The notes beneath the pieces were generated by a model. That model was not told the DNA's origin. It saw only the letters and a list, made by a program, of their open reading frames with translations, and searched no databases. The translations under genes were made by a program, and so were the position numbers. This document shows positions 6,695 to 13,088 of a stretch of 15,388 nt of DNA, piece by piece (the first letter of the stretch is position 1; every line of letters starts with the position of its first letter). The DNA comes from Clostridia bacterium (GTDB lineage: Bacteria > Bacillota > Clostridia > UMGS1883): positions 1 through 15,388 of the forward strand of contig JAJQCX010000168.1 in NCBI GenBank assembly GCA_021202495.1, given 5' to 3'.

Positions 6695-7722
6695 ATTACG
6701 TCAACTCCGTTTGCGGCTTCAATAACTTCGCCGATAATATAGGCTTTTTCACCCACCGCGTTAAGCACCTCAACTGCCTTTTCCGCATCATCCGCTTTCA
6801 CCGCCGCAATCATGCCGATGCCCATGTTAAATGTATTAAACATATCCCTCTCCGGAATGTCGCCCGTCGACTGTATCAGCTTAAATATCGGAAGAATCGG
6901 GAATGAATCCTTTTTAATCACCGCACGCAGATTTTCCGGCAGCATTCTCGGCACGTTTTCATAAAATCCGCCGCCCGTGATGTGCGAAATCGCCCGCACG
7001 TCGCATTCTTCAATCAGCTTCAATGCGCTCTTAACGTAAATCTTTGTCGGTGTGAGCAGCGTATTCAACAGCGTGTCGTTGAGAGAGGAAACATATTGAT
7101 TGAGCTTTTCGGGCTTTTTCCCCACGCCGAACACCTTTCTCACGAGCGAAAACCCGTTTGAATGTACGCCGGACGAAGCAATGCCTATCAGCTTGTCGCC
7201 CGCCTCAAGCCTTTTGCCGTCGATTATTTTTTTCTTATCCACAATGCCGACCGTAAAGCCCGCAAGGTCATATTCATCCTCAGGGTAAAAGCCAGGCATT
7301 TCCGCCGTTTCGCCGCCTATCAGCGCGCAGCCCGCCTGAACGCAGCCGTCAGCCACGCCGCGCACAATCGCCGCAACTTTTTCGGGCACATTTTTGCCCA
7401 CCGCAACATAGTCCAGGAAGAACAACGGCTTTGCTCCGCTGCAAACAACGTCGTTCACACACATCGCCACGGCATCAATTCCCACCGTGTCGTGCTTGTC
7501 CGCCAAAAACGCCATTTTGAGCTTCGTTCCCACACCGTCCGTGCCCGAAACAAGCACCGGCTCATCATACTCATTTTTGTCTATTTCAAACAATCCGCCG
7601 AAGCCGCCGATGTCCGACATAACGCCTTTGATAAATGTCTTCTTAACGTCCGAACGCATCAGGCGCACCGCTTCGTGCCCCGCCTCAACGTCAACTCCGG
7701 CATTCTTATAGCTCTCACTCAT
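6691..7722 (-). CDS. purM: Phosphoribosylformylglycinamidine cyclo-ligase (AIR synthetase)
   Basis: Converts FGAM to AIR with ATP (step 5). It has 343 residues from ATG 7722, the normal length. The frame stays open further up through an in-frame TTG at 7740, but I reject that start: GGAGGAG lies nine bases before ATG 7722, the junction with purF reads TGAGATG (one-base gap), and MSESYKNAGVDVEAG is the usual family N-terminus. Motifs: GVDVEAGHEAV (9-19), DIGGFGGLFEID (37-48), VSGTDGVGTKLKMA (58-71), LIGGETAEMPGFY (134-146), SSGVHSNGFSLVRKV (183-197) and ISHITGGGFYENVPRML further on. It overlaps purN by 4 bp. Its substrate comes from PurL, which is not encoded in this window. Confidence 0.97.
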   Translation of the reverse strand: MSESYKNAGVDVEAGHEAVRLMRSDVKKTFIKGVMSDIGGFGGLFEIDKNEYDEPVLVSGTDGVGTKLKMAFLADKHDTVGIDAVAMCVNDVVCSGAKPLFFLDYVAVGKNVPEKVAAIVRGVADGCVQAGCALIGGETAEMPGFYPEDEYDLAGFTVGIVDKKKIIDGKRLEAGDKLIGIASSGVHSNGFSLVRKVFGVGKKPEKLNQYVSSLNDTLLNTLLTPTKIYVKSALKLIEECDVRAISHITGGGFYENVPRMLPENLRAVIKKDSFPILPIFKLIQSTGDIPERDMFNTFNMGIGMIAAVKADDAEKAVEVLNAVGEKAYIIGEVIEAANGVDVI

Positions 7723-7723
7723 C

Positions 7724-9136
7724 TCAAACAACTCCTCCAAGATTTTTTACAGCATCCTCCGCTTCTTTCACGGGGTATTTACCCGTAAGGCAGCCCGCGC
7801 AAAAGCCCCCTTCACGGTCGGGCAAAAGAAGCTTCAAACTTTCAACGTCCAAAAAGCCGATTGAATCGACGTTCAAAAGCTCCTTTATTTCCTCAACGCT
7901 GTGTCCCACCGCGATAAGCTCTTTTCGATCGGGTATATCCGTCCCGAAAAAGCACGGCCACATAAACTGCGGCGCCGTTATTCTCAAATGAACCTCTTTC
8001 GCTCCCGCCTCGCGCAGCATCGCGACAATCCTCTTTCCCGTCACGCCGCGCACAACAGAATCGTCAACCAATACGACTCTCTTGCCCTTCACGCTGCTTG
8101 CCATCACGTTCAGCGACACGCCCATCATCTTTTCGCGTTCCTCATCCGACGGATGAAGGAACATTCTGTGTACATAGCGGTTTTTTATCAATCCGTATTC
8201 AAACGGAATGCCCGCCTCCTCGGCATATCCCGTCGCCGCGTAAAGTCCGCTGTCCGGCACGCCCGTCACAACGTCCGCCTCAACCGGGAATTTTTGCGCT
8301 AATAGCCTTCCCGCTGTCTTTCGCGCCTCATAGACGCTCTGCCCTTCGATAACGCTGTCCGGTCTCGCAAAGAAAATATATTCAAAAACGCAAAGTCCCT
8401 TTTCATTTGAGCAGTTTTCTTTAAAGCTCGTCATGCCCTCGCTGCCGAAAACGACAATCTCGCCCGGCTCCACGTCGCGCAGATATTTTGCGCCTATCGC
8501 GTCCAGCGCCGCCGTTTCGCTCGCCGCAACATACGCGCCGTTTTTCTCGCCGATGCACAGCGGTCTTATCCCGTGCGGGTCGCGCGCCGCGATTATCTTT
8601 CTCGGCGTCATGATAACAAGACTGTACGCGCCGTGTATCTTCCCCATCACGGTTGAAAGCGCCGCCTCCATCGAATGGCACCGCGCCCTCTCCCGCGCCA
8701 CAAGATAGCAGATTATCTCCGCCGCCGTGTCTGTATGGAAAATGGCGCCGCTATATTCCAGTTCGTCAATGAGCGCCCGCCTGTTCACAAGCCCGCCGTT
8801 ATTCGCAATCGCCATCGTACCCTTTTTGTATTTTGAAACGAGCGGCTGCGGATAGCAGTCCTCCCCTTCGCCGGAGGACGAATATCTCACGTGACCTATC
8901 GCCTTGCTGCCTTGAAGCTTCTGCACACCGCCGCGGTTCAAAACCTCATTCACATAGCCTGCGTCCTTGATGTATTCAAAGCTTCCGTCATCGCCGCACA
9001 CGGCAATTCCGCACGACTCCTGCCCTCTGTGCTGCAGCGCATATAGCGCGTTATATGTCTCTTCGGCGCAGTGCAGCTCCCCCGTCGGGTCATATATCGC
9101 AAACACACCGCATTCTTCATGCAATTTGTCAGTCAT
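7724..9136 (-). CDS. purF: Amidophosphoribosyltransferase (glutamine PRPP amidotransferase)
   Basis: First committed step of purine synthesis: PRPP + glutamine to phosphoribosylamine. At 470 residues it contains an N-terminal Ntn glutaminase domain whose nucleophile would be Cys9 after removal of an eight-residue propeptide (MTDKLHEE|CGVFAI). QHRGQES (35-41) and NNGGLVN (112-118) are glutaminase motifs. The PRPP loop is VVLVDDSVVRGVT (354-366). Four cysteines, C249 (GLCVFEYIFFARPDS), C395 (WPCFFGTDIP), C446 and C449 (FCAGCLTGKYP), match the four that bind the [4Fe-4S] cluster of the Bacillus subtilis enzyme, so this is the oxygen-labile, propeptide-containing type. The start is ATG 9136, three bases after the purE stop, with its GAGGTG ribosome binding site inside the end of purE. 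Confidence 0.98.
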   Translation of the reverse strand: MTDKLHEECGVFAIYDPTGELHCAEETYNALYALQHRGQESCGIAVCGDDGSFEYIKDAGYVNEVLNRGGVQKLQGSKAIGHVRYSSSGEGEDCYPQPLVSKYKKGTMAIANNGGLVNRRALIDELEYSGAIFHTDTAAEIICYLVARERARCHSMEAALSTVMGKIHGAYSLVIMTPRKIIAARDPHGIRPLCIGEKNGAYVAASETAALDAIGAKYLRDVEPGEIVVFGSEGMTSFKENCSNEKGLCVFEYIFFARPDSVIEGQSVYEARKTAGRLLAQKFPVEADVVTGVPDSGLYAATGYAEEAGIPFEYGLIKNRYVHRMFLHPSDEEREKMMGVSLNVMASSVKGKRVVLVDDSVVRGVTGKRIVAMLREAGAKEVHLRITAPQFMWPCFFGTDIPDRKELIAVGHSVEEIKELLNVDSIGFLDVESLKLLLPDREGGFCAGCLTGKYPVKEAEDAVKNLGGVV

Positions 9137-9139
9137 TTC

Positions 9140-9643
9140 TCACACCTCGTCCGCCATAGCCTGAATCTTCGCGTCCTTCGCCTCAACCGAGGTCTTCATT
9201 TCTTCTTTAAATTCAGTGAGCTTTTCTCCAAGCTCGTCATATTTTAACGCCAGCATCTGGCACGCCAAAATAGCGGCGTTGTCGCTGCCGTTTATCGCAA
9301 CCGTCGCCACGGGAATACCGCTCGGCATCTGCACAATCGAAAGCAGCGAATCAAGCCCGTCCATCGTCGAGGACTTAATCGGAATACCTATCACCGGCAG
9401 CGTCGTAAACGCCGCCAAAACCCCCGGCAAATGCGCCGCCTTGCCCGCCGCGCCTATTATGCAGTCAAAGCCCTCATCCTTTGCCCCCGACGCAAATTCC
9501 TTTGCCGCCTCGGGCGTTCTGTGTGCGGAAATAATCCTCACAACGACCTCAATACCAAACGACTTCAATCTTTTGATACACGGCTTCACCACTTCAAAAT
9601 CCGAATCGCTTCCCATAACAACCGCAACCTTAGGTGTTTTCAT
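9140..9643 (-). CDS. purE: N5-carboxyaminoimidazole ribonucleotide mutase
   Basis: First gene of the purine operon, acting at step 6. It has 167 residues from ATG 9643, chosen because AAAGAGGA lies about seven bases upstream and VAVVMGSDSDFEVV starts right after it. The longer open frame (to 9685) would begin inside the promoter. Motifs: GSDSD (11-15), SAHRTP with His41 (39-44), GAAGKAAHLPG (64-74) and STMDGLDSLLSIVQMPSGIPVATVAI (92-117). The GAxGxAAHLPG loop is typical of class I enzymes, which use N5-CAIR made by PurK; no purK is present here, so it should lie elsewhere. The C-terminal 30 residues are charged and probably helical. Confidence 0.96.
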   Translation of the reverse strand: MKTPKVAVVMGSDSDFEVVKPCIKRLKSFGIEVVVRIISAHRTPEAAKEFASGAKDEGFDCIIGAAGKAAHLPGVLAAFTTLPVIGIPIKSSTMDGLDSLLSIVQMPSGIPVATVAINGSDNAAILACQMLALKYDELGEKLTEFKEEMKTSVEAKDAKIQAMADEV

Positions 9644-9675
9644 AAGACATTCCTCTTTCCTATAATACTTCCTGT

Positions 9676-9705
9676 ATTCTATCAAAAAGAGAGCACAATT
9701 GTCAA
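9676..9705 (-). promoter_or_regulatory. Sigma-A promoter of the purine operon
   Basis: On the minus strand, a perfect -35 box TTGACA (9705-9700) and a -10 box TAGAAT (9681-9676) are separated by 18 bases. The -35 box overlaps the dinB stop codon (TGA, 9704-9702). The predicted start is near 9669, giving a leader of about 25 bases that holds only the ribosome binding site. There is therefore no room for a purine riboswitch or a leader terminator. If the operon is purine-controlled, a DNA-binding repressor is more likely. Confidence 0.75.
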
Positions 9706-10934
9706 TAGTTTAAACAATTATAAATATAAATACACAAATTTTCAGCGTTTTCAGCCGCCGCTTCTGCCTCAAAATCGCTCTCTCCCGCAAATTTCACCGC
9801 TCCCGCGCCGTATTTTTCCCGCAGAAAATCCATCGCACCGTCAATTTTTTTCTTCTTGGTGTCCTCCGATGCAAAAAACGAAATCTGCCCCGCCCCGTCG
9901 CAGAGCGACATTGCCGAAATCCCCAGCATTCTCACCGGGCGCGAAAAGCCGTACCCCCGCTCAATCAGCCCCATTGCGGCGCTTGCCAAATCGGATGCGT
10001 GATCTGTCGGCTGTGTCAGCCCCGTCTGCCGCGATATTGATTTAAAATTTTCATCTCTTATTATAACGCTCACCGTGGCGCACTTTTTCCCCTGCGCTCT
10101 GAGCCTTGTTGCCACAACATCCGCAATGCGCATTACCGCGCCTCTTATTTCCTCCTCCCCGACCAAATCCTTCGGGAACGTGTAGGAATTGCCGACCGAC
10201 TTCACCTCGTCCTTTTCGTAAATGCTCTTGACTTTCGACTTATCCTCGCCTTTCGCATAGCTCAATATTGTCAGCCCGTTTTTGCCGAAGCTTTTTTCAA
10301 TATATCCTCTATCGCACCTTGCCAGATCGCCTATCGTCAATATCCCGCGCTTTTTCAGTTCCTCGCCCATTTTCCTGCCCACAAAGAGCAAATTCTCCAC
10401 GCTCTGCGGATAGACGATTCTTTCCACATCCTCCGGCATGATAACTGTCGTAACGTCGGGCTTTTTGTAATCGCTTCCGAGCTTTGCGAACGATTTTGTA
10501 AAGCTCACACCAACCGAAATGGTCAACCCAACCTCACGCCGCACCCGCTCTCTCAATTCCTCCGCAATCTTCACTCCGTCTCCGAAAAGCTCTTTCACAT
10601 CCGTCACATCGAGCCACGACTCATCAATCCCGAACGGCTCGACAAATTCGGTATATTCCCTGTATATTTTATTCACTCTTTCCGAAAATTCCGAATACCT
10701 CTTGTGCCTCGGCGGCACAATGACAAGATTGGGGCACTTCTTCCTCGCCTGAAAAATAGTCTCCGCCGTCTTTATCCCGTACCCCTTCGCAATCTCGTTT
10801 TTCGCCAATATTATCCCGTGCCGCGTCCTCTCATTTCCCCCGACCGCCATCGGCACATTTTTGAGCTCCTTATTGTCCGCCTCCTCGCACGAAGCGAAAA
10901 AAGCGTTGCAGTCGCAATGTAATATCGTCCGCAT
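9702..10934 (-). CDS. dinB: DNA polymerase IV (Y-family translesion polymerase)
   Basis: Error-prone polymerase that copies past damaged bases. It has 410 residues from ATG 10934; the in-frame GTG at 10943 lies within the ribosome binding region and is rejected, since GAGAGG is eight bases before the ATG. Metal ligands are D8 (HCDCNAFFASCE, with F13 as the probable steric gate) and D104/E105 in GIDESWLDVT, equivalent to Asp8, Asp103 and Glu104 of E. coli DinB. SVGVSFTKSFAKLGSDYKKP (140-159) is the usual palm motif, and QISFF near the C-terminus fits a sliding-clamp binding motif. The C-terminal tail (FEAEAAAENAENLCIYIYNCLNY) is unusual. It has its own promoter and sits between a terminator and the purine operon, so its linkage to purine genes is probably only positional. 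I saw no LexA-type palindrome. Confidence 0.96.
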   Translation of the reverse strand: MRTILHCDCNAFFASCEEADNKELKNVPMAVGGNERTRHGIILAKNEIAKGYGIKTAETIFQARKKCPNLVIVPPRHKRYSEFSERVNKIYREYTEFVEPFGIDESWLDVTDVKELFGDGVKIAEELRERVRREVGLTISVGVSFTKSFAKLGSDYKKPDVTTVIMPEDVERIVYPQSVENLLFVGRKMGEELKKRGILTIGDLARCDRGYIEKSFGKNGLTILSYAKGEDKSKVKSIYEKDEVKSVGNSYTFPKDLVGEEEIRGAVMRIADVVATRLRAQGKKCATVSVIIRDENFKSISRQTGLTQPTDHASDLASAAMGLIERGYGFSRPVRMLGISAMSLCDGAGQISFFASEDTKKKKIDGAMDFLREKYGAGAVKFAGESDFEAEAAAENAENLCIYIYNCLNY

Positions 10935-10953
10935 TTCTCCCACCTCTCAATAT

Positions 10954-10982
10954 ATTTTACCACCTCCCGCCCCATTTGTAAA
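10954..10982 (-). promoter_or_regulatory. Sigma-A promoter of dinB
   Basis: On the minus strand, TTTACA (10982-10977) and TAAAAT (10959-10954) are separated by exactly 17 bases. The predicted start is near 10947, only about 13 bases before the ATG, so the mRNA would begin almost at the ribosome binding site. Confidence 0.6.
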
Positions 10983-11001
10983 TGGCACATAGTTTCAATT
11001 T

Positions 11002-11032
11002 AAAAAGAGGAAACCCGCTCTCGGACTTCCTC
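11002..11032 (-). terminator. Intrinsic terminator after the 11046-12753 gene pair
   Basis: On the minus strand, an 11-bp stem GAGGAAGTCCG / CGGGTTTCCTC (two G-T wobbles) closes an AGAG tetraloop and runs directly into TTTTT (11006-11002). It begins 13 bases after the stop codon at 11046 and separates this unit from dinB. Confidence 0.9.
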
Positions 11033-11045
11033 CCCATTTCGCTTT

Positions 11046-11657
11046 TTACTCATGCTTCTTAAACTGATATAAAATACCCAAAACGACGCTTGCCATAAGT
11101 ATCAACAATCCCACATCGCGCGAATACAATCTGTTGCGCGGCGCGTCAAGCGTTATTTTCTCATCACCTGTCTGCACGGTATTGTTAAAAAACGACAGCT
11201 TAATTTCCTCGTCCGCCGCGTCGGTTGCGGGATAATCCGCATAAAATTCATCCTCGCGGTATGACGAATCAACCCCGATTTTCTCCGTCAAATTGAAACC
11301 ATCGTCATATATGTATACAGCATAATCGCCGTGATTTAACACAACAATGTTGCCATCACTGAGGCTTAAAAATTCACTCCCCTTAGTGTGCTTTACGGAA
11401 TTTGTATCAAAATACGCTCCGCCCGTAAAATTCCCCTCCGCGTCAAATCTCTGAACACAGGTATAACCTAAAGTGTATATATTCCCGTCCGAATCCCGAA
11501 CCACGGTATGCACATCATTCAAATTATCTCCCTGTTCCATTTTGCCCGCTCCGCCCGCAGGCACGCTTGTCATGTCGCCGAAAAGAGCGGCAAGCAGCGC
11601 AAAAATTTCTACGGCAAACGCGATTATGCCCAATATAATACGTCTACGGCTGTCCAT
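11046..11657 (-). CDS. Hypothetical membrane-anchored protein with propeller-like repeats
   Basis: A 203-residue protein of unknown function with a membrane helix at each end (about 7-27 and 182-197) and an extracellular middle. The middle contains units such as HTVVRDSDGNIYTLGYTCVQRFDAEGNF and FLSLSDGNIVVLNHGDYAVYIYDDGFNL. These resemble blades of NHL-type beta-propellers (D.DGN.Y.L....VQ.FD..G.F), though two units are too few for a closed propeller. I chose ATG 11657: AAGGAG lies ten bases before it, while the upstream in-frame TTG at 11678 overlaps that ribosome binding site. It follows the secreted protein gene by 91 bases with no terminator between, so the two are probably co-transcribed and both face the outside of the cell. 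Confidence 0.78.
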   Translation of the reverse strand: MDSRRRIILGIIAFAVEIFALLAALFGDMTSVPAGGAGKMEQGDNLNDVHTVVRDSDGNIYTLGYTCVQRFDAEGNFTGGAYFDTNSVKHTKGSEFLSLSDGNIVVLNHGDYAVYIYDDGFNLTEKIGVDSSYREDEFYADYPATDAADEEIKLSFFNNTVQTGDEKITLDAPRNRLYSRDVGLLILMASVVLGILYQFKKHE

Positions 11658-11674
11658 AAAATCCAATCTCCTTA

Positions 11675-11731
11675 TCAATTCAACAAATCCAACGTTCGAT
11701 CCGGTTTAAATATAACCTCTTCCTTCGTCAT
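11675..11731 (-). CDS. Possible 18-codon ORF between the two envelope genes
   Basis: ATG 11731 opens a frame for MTKEEVIFKPDRTLDLLN and stops at TGA (11677-11675), only 2 bases before the AAGGAG of the next gene. Its product is charged, without a signal peptide or cysteine. No clear ribosome binding site precedes it, so it may be chance. If real, it could couple translation of the neighbours. Confidence 0.2.
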   Translation of the reverse strand: MTKEEVIFKPDRTLDLLN

Positions 11732-11748
11732 ACCGCTCGTTACGATAT

Positions 11749-12753
11749 TCAGCTCTCCCCAACATCTATAAACCGCCTGTGTTCCACGCCGCGCTTGTCC
11801 GTGCAAACGACCATGTAACGCCCTTTGTTTTCAAGGGTTATCTTTCCGTCCTCCGCCGTGATCTCCTTTTCGCACTCTTTGAAATATCTCACGTTTTCCG
11901 TTTCCTCGGAATACGCAAGCAACGGACCGTAAATTTTCATTTCTTCGTATTCGCCGCTTTTTTCAATCTCCGCCGCGCCGTCAATTTCCGTGAGCGTTAT
12001 CTCCGCCTCGTCCGCCGCCGCGCTTTCCGCCTTTAGCAGCGGAATCAACCCGCTATCCCACGTGTAAAACTTCACATAATCCGCTCCGCTTTCGTCAAAT
12101 TCAACCGTTCCGCAAAATCTCACCTTTTCGCCGACCGCGCTCTTTTCAACCTCGCCGCTCACTTCCCGAACCTCAAGCAGCGCTCCGTCCTCATCGTAAA
12201 GCGCGGCATAAAGCTTACCTTCCTTATCCGCCGTGCAGTCAATCTCGGCATATAACACACCGCCGTCCTTTCTTACGCTCACCTCCGCGCCGAGCTTGTC
12301 GTAATATTCCGGCAAGCTCGTTATATCGGTGTGATATACATATGAACCGTAATATGTTCGCTCAACATCCGGATATTCATCTGTCGTATAACATATCGCA
12401 AAGCGATATGACGCGTTCCGCTGCGGCTTCAAGTAAAACTCCTCTTCATAATACGACACAACTCTTTCGGGATATTCGTTCATAAGCGTTGAAGTTCCGG
12501 TGTATAAACTAACACTTAAATCAGTTTCCAAGCACAATATCCTTGAAAAAATAATCTTCCCGTATTTGCCTTTTTTCCCGATTTGCGTTGCCTCCACATA
12601 AATTACAGCGTCTCCGTTTTCATCTGTCGTCTCATACGCATGTACGCCGGGATTATGAAACGCAATCCCGCCACTCGAAGCAAGCACATTACCGCAGCAG
12701 AAAACACAAAAAATCGTCACGGCGGCAACCACCGCACATATTTTTTTTCGCAT
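11749..12753 (-). CDS. Secreted beta-rich protein of unknown function
   Basis: A 334-residue exported protein. Residues 1-26 are a signal peptide (MRKKICAVVAAVTIFCVFCCGNVLA, then SSGG); the CC pair is not in a proper lipobox, so lipid anchoring is unlikely. The mature part is rich in alternating hydrophobic and Tyr residues, as in beta-sandwich domains. Residues 176-242 (GKLYAALYDEDGALLEV ... YVKFYTWDSGLIPL) match the C-terminal module of the protein at 1490-2158 and resemble a beta-module I know from the ends of many clostridial exoproteins. The last 70 residues (KIYGPLLAYSEE ... GRYMVVCTDKRG) may be an Ig-like fold. The start ATG 12753 has only a weak, close AAAGG. It is first after the structured regulatory region 12754-13203. 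I do not recognise the family. Confidence 0.8.
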   Translation of the reverse strand: MRKKICAVVAAVTIFCVFCCGNVLASSGGIAFHNPGVHAYETTDENGDAVIYVEATQIGKKGKYGKIIFSRILCLETDLSVSLYTGTSTLMNEYPERVVSYYEEEFYLKPQRNASYRFAICYTTDEYPDVERTYYGSYVYHTDITSLPEYYDKLGAEVSVRKDGGVLYAEIDCTADKEGKLYAALYDEDGALLEVREVSGEVEKSAVGEKVRFCGTVEFDESGADYVKFYTWDSGLIPLLKAESAAADEAEITLTEIDGAAEIEKSGEYEEMKIYGPLLAYSEETENVRYFKECEKEITAEDGKITLENKGRYMVVCTDKRGVEHRRFIDVGES

Positions 12754-12763
12754 AACCTTTCTT

Positions 12764-12798
12764 CTCTCTCATTTAAACACATTCCTCTCTCAGTTAAA
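12764..12798 (-). repeat. 14-bp direct repeat in front of the 12753 start
   Basis: On the plus strand CTCTCTCATTTAAA (12764-12777) and CTCTCTCAGTTAAA (12785-12798) differ at one base and are spaced 21 bp apart. On the transcript each copy reads TTTAAnTGAGAGAG, so the purine-rich part near the start codon is duplicated. It could be a binding site or a duplicated leader end. Confidence 0.6.
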
Positions 12799-12806
12799 TT
12801 TGTTCT

Positions 12807-12829
12807 CCCGCCGCGTAAAGCGCGGTGGG
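12807..12829 (-). repeat. Leader hairpin 2 (9-bp stem)
   Basis: CCCGCCGCG / CGCGGTGGG with loop TAAAG forms a 9-bp stem with one G-T pair on the plus strand; the transcribed strand reads CCCACCGCG-CTTTA-CGCGGCGGG. No U-tract follows, so it is not a terminator. It belongs to a compact block with hairpin 1. Confidence 0.7.
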
Positions 12830-12837
12830 TGCGGTCT

Positions 12838-12860
12838 CAAATTCCGCCCCGCGGAATTTG
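12838..12860. repeat. Leader hairpin 1 (perfect 10-bp stem)
   Basis: CAAATTCCGC / GCGGAATTTG is a perfect 10-bp inverted repeat around CCC. No T-run follows in either direction. With hairpin 2 and the AT-rich repeat next to it, the block 12800-12897 has the look of an intergenic interspersed repeat seen in clostridial genomes, although I cannot confirm copies elsewhere. Confidence 0.75.
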
Positions 12861-12867
12861 TCCCTTA

Positions 12868-12897
12868 ATTGTCAATTGTACATTGTCAATTCTAAAT
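12868..12897. repeat. AT-rich short repeat (TTGTCAATT units)
   Basis: The word TTGTCAATT occurs twice (about 12869-12877 and 12883-12891), around TGTACA, followed by a TCTAAATTC tail. It flanks the hairpin block and overlaps the short leader ORF. Confidence 0.55.
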
Positions 12898-12907
12898 TCA
12901 TATTCAT
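12872..12907 (-). CDS. Possible leader peptide, 11 codons, with strong ribosome binding site
   Basis: ATG 12907 opens MNMNLELTMYN and ends at TGA (12874-12872). The upstream AAGGAGGGGAGG (12927-12916) lies exactly eight bases before the ATG and is the strongest Shine-Dalgarno in this intergenic region, far better than that of the 12753 gene. The ORF would be about 65 nt into a transcript from P2. It may be a true leader peptide, or the start of a former gene that was displaced by the repeat block downstream. The peptide shows no run of a single amino acid as in classic attenuators. Confidence 0.4.
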   Translation of the reverse strand: MNMNLELTMYN

Positions 12908-12938
12908 TATATCAACCTCCCCTCCTTTTTCAATCTCT

Positions 12939-12975
12939 TTGGCACAGTTTACACAATTTTGGCACACTTTACACA
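12939..12975. repeat. Tandem operator-like pair B (17-bp units, 20-bp period)
   Basis: TTGGCACAGTTTACACA (12939-12955) and TTGGCACACTTTACACA (12959-12975) differ at one base and are spaced exactly 20 bp, two helical turns. The pair lies over the predicted start site and first transcribed bases of P2, a position suited to repression. ACAGTTTAC within the first unit comes close to the published LytTR half-site pattern as I remember it. Confidence 0.75.
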
Positions 12976-12978
12976 CTT

Positions 12979-13006
12979 ATTATATCCTTTTAACCCTCAC
13001 TGTCAA
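12979..13006 (-). promoter_or_regulatory. Sigma-A promoter P2 upstream of the secreted protein gene
   Basis: On the minus strand, perfect TTGACA (13006-13001) and perfect TATAAT (12984-12979) are separated by 16 bases. The predicted start is near 12972, giving a leader of about 220 nt to ATG 12753. Confidence 0.75.
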
Positions 13007-13015
13007 CCCATTCTG

Positions 13016-13045
13016 CGTGAACAGCACGTTTTCCGACGTGAACGG
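13016..13045. repeat. LytTR-type operator pair upstream of P2
   Basis: CGTGAACAG (13016-13024) and CGTGAACGG (13037-13045) are 9-bp direct repeats with a 12-bp gap, the spacing described for LytTR regulators such as AgrA and ComE. On the minus strand they read CYGTTCACG. They occupy about -44 to -73 relative to the predicted P2 start, the usual activator position. A LytTR regulator is encoded about 1.5 kb away. Confidence 0.6.
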
Positions 13046-13055
13046 TTATATCTAA

Positions 13056-13083
13056 ATTATACCTCTCACGAAAAAATTTTCAA
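13056..13083 (-). promoter_or_regulatory. Sigma-A promoter P1 upstream of the secreted protein gene
   Basis: On the minus strand, TTGAAA (13083-13078) and perfect TATAAT (13061-13056) are separated by 16 bases. The predicted start is near 13049. It lies upstream of P2 in the same direction. Confidence 0.65.
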
Positions 13084-13088
13084 CGCCC

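Noticed and set aside
7723..7740. Longer purM start at the in-frame TTG
   Set aside because: It would place the start at the edge of the GGAGGAG ribosome binding site, and the family N-terminus begins at the ATG at 7722.
9644..9701. Purine riboswitch or attenuator before purE
   Set aside because: The mapped promoter boxes leave only about 25 nt of leader, too short for any known riboswitch aptamer.
12754..12798. Short overlapping ORFs with ATG near 12774 and 12788 upstream of the secreted protein start
   Set aside because: They overlap the signal peptide in other frames, have poorly placed ribosome binding sites and encode nothing recognisable.
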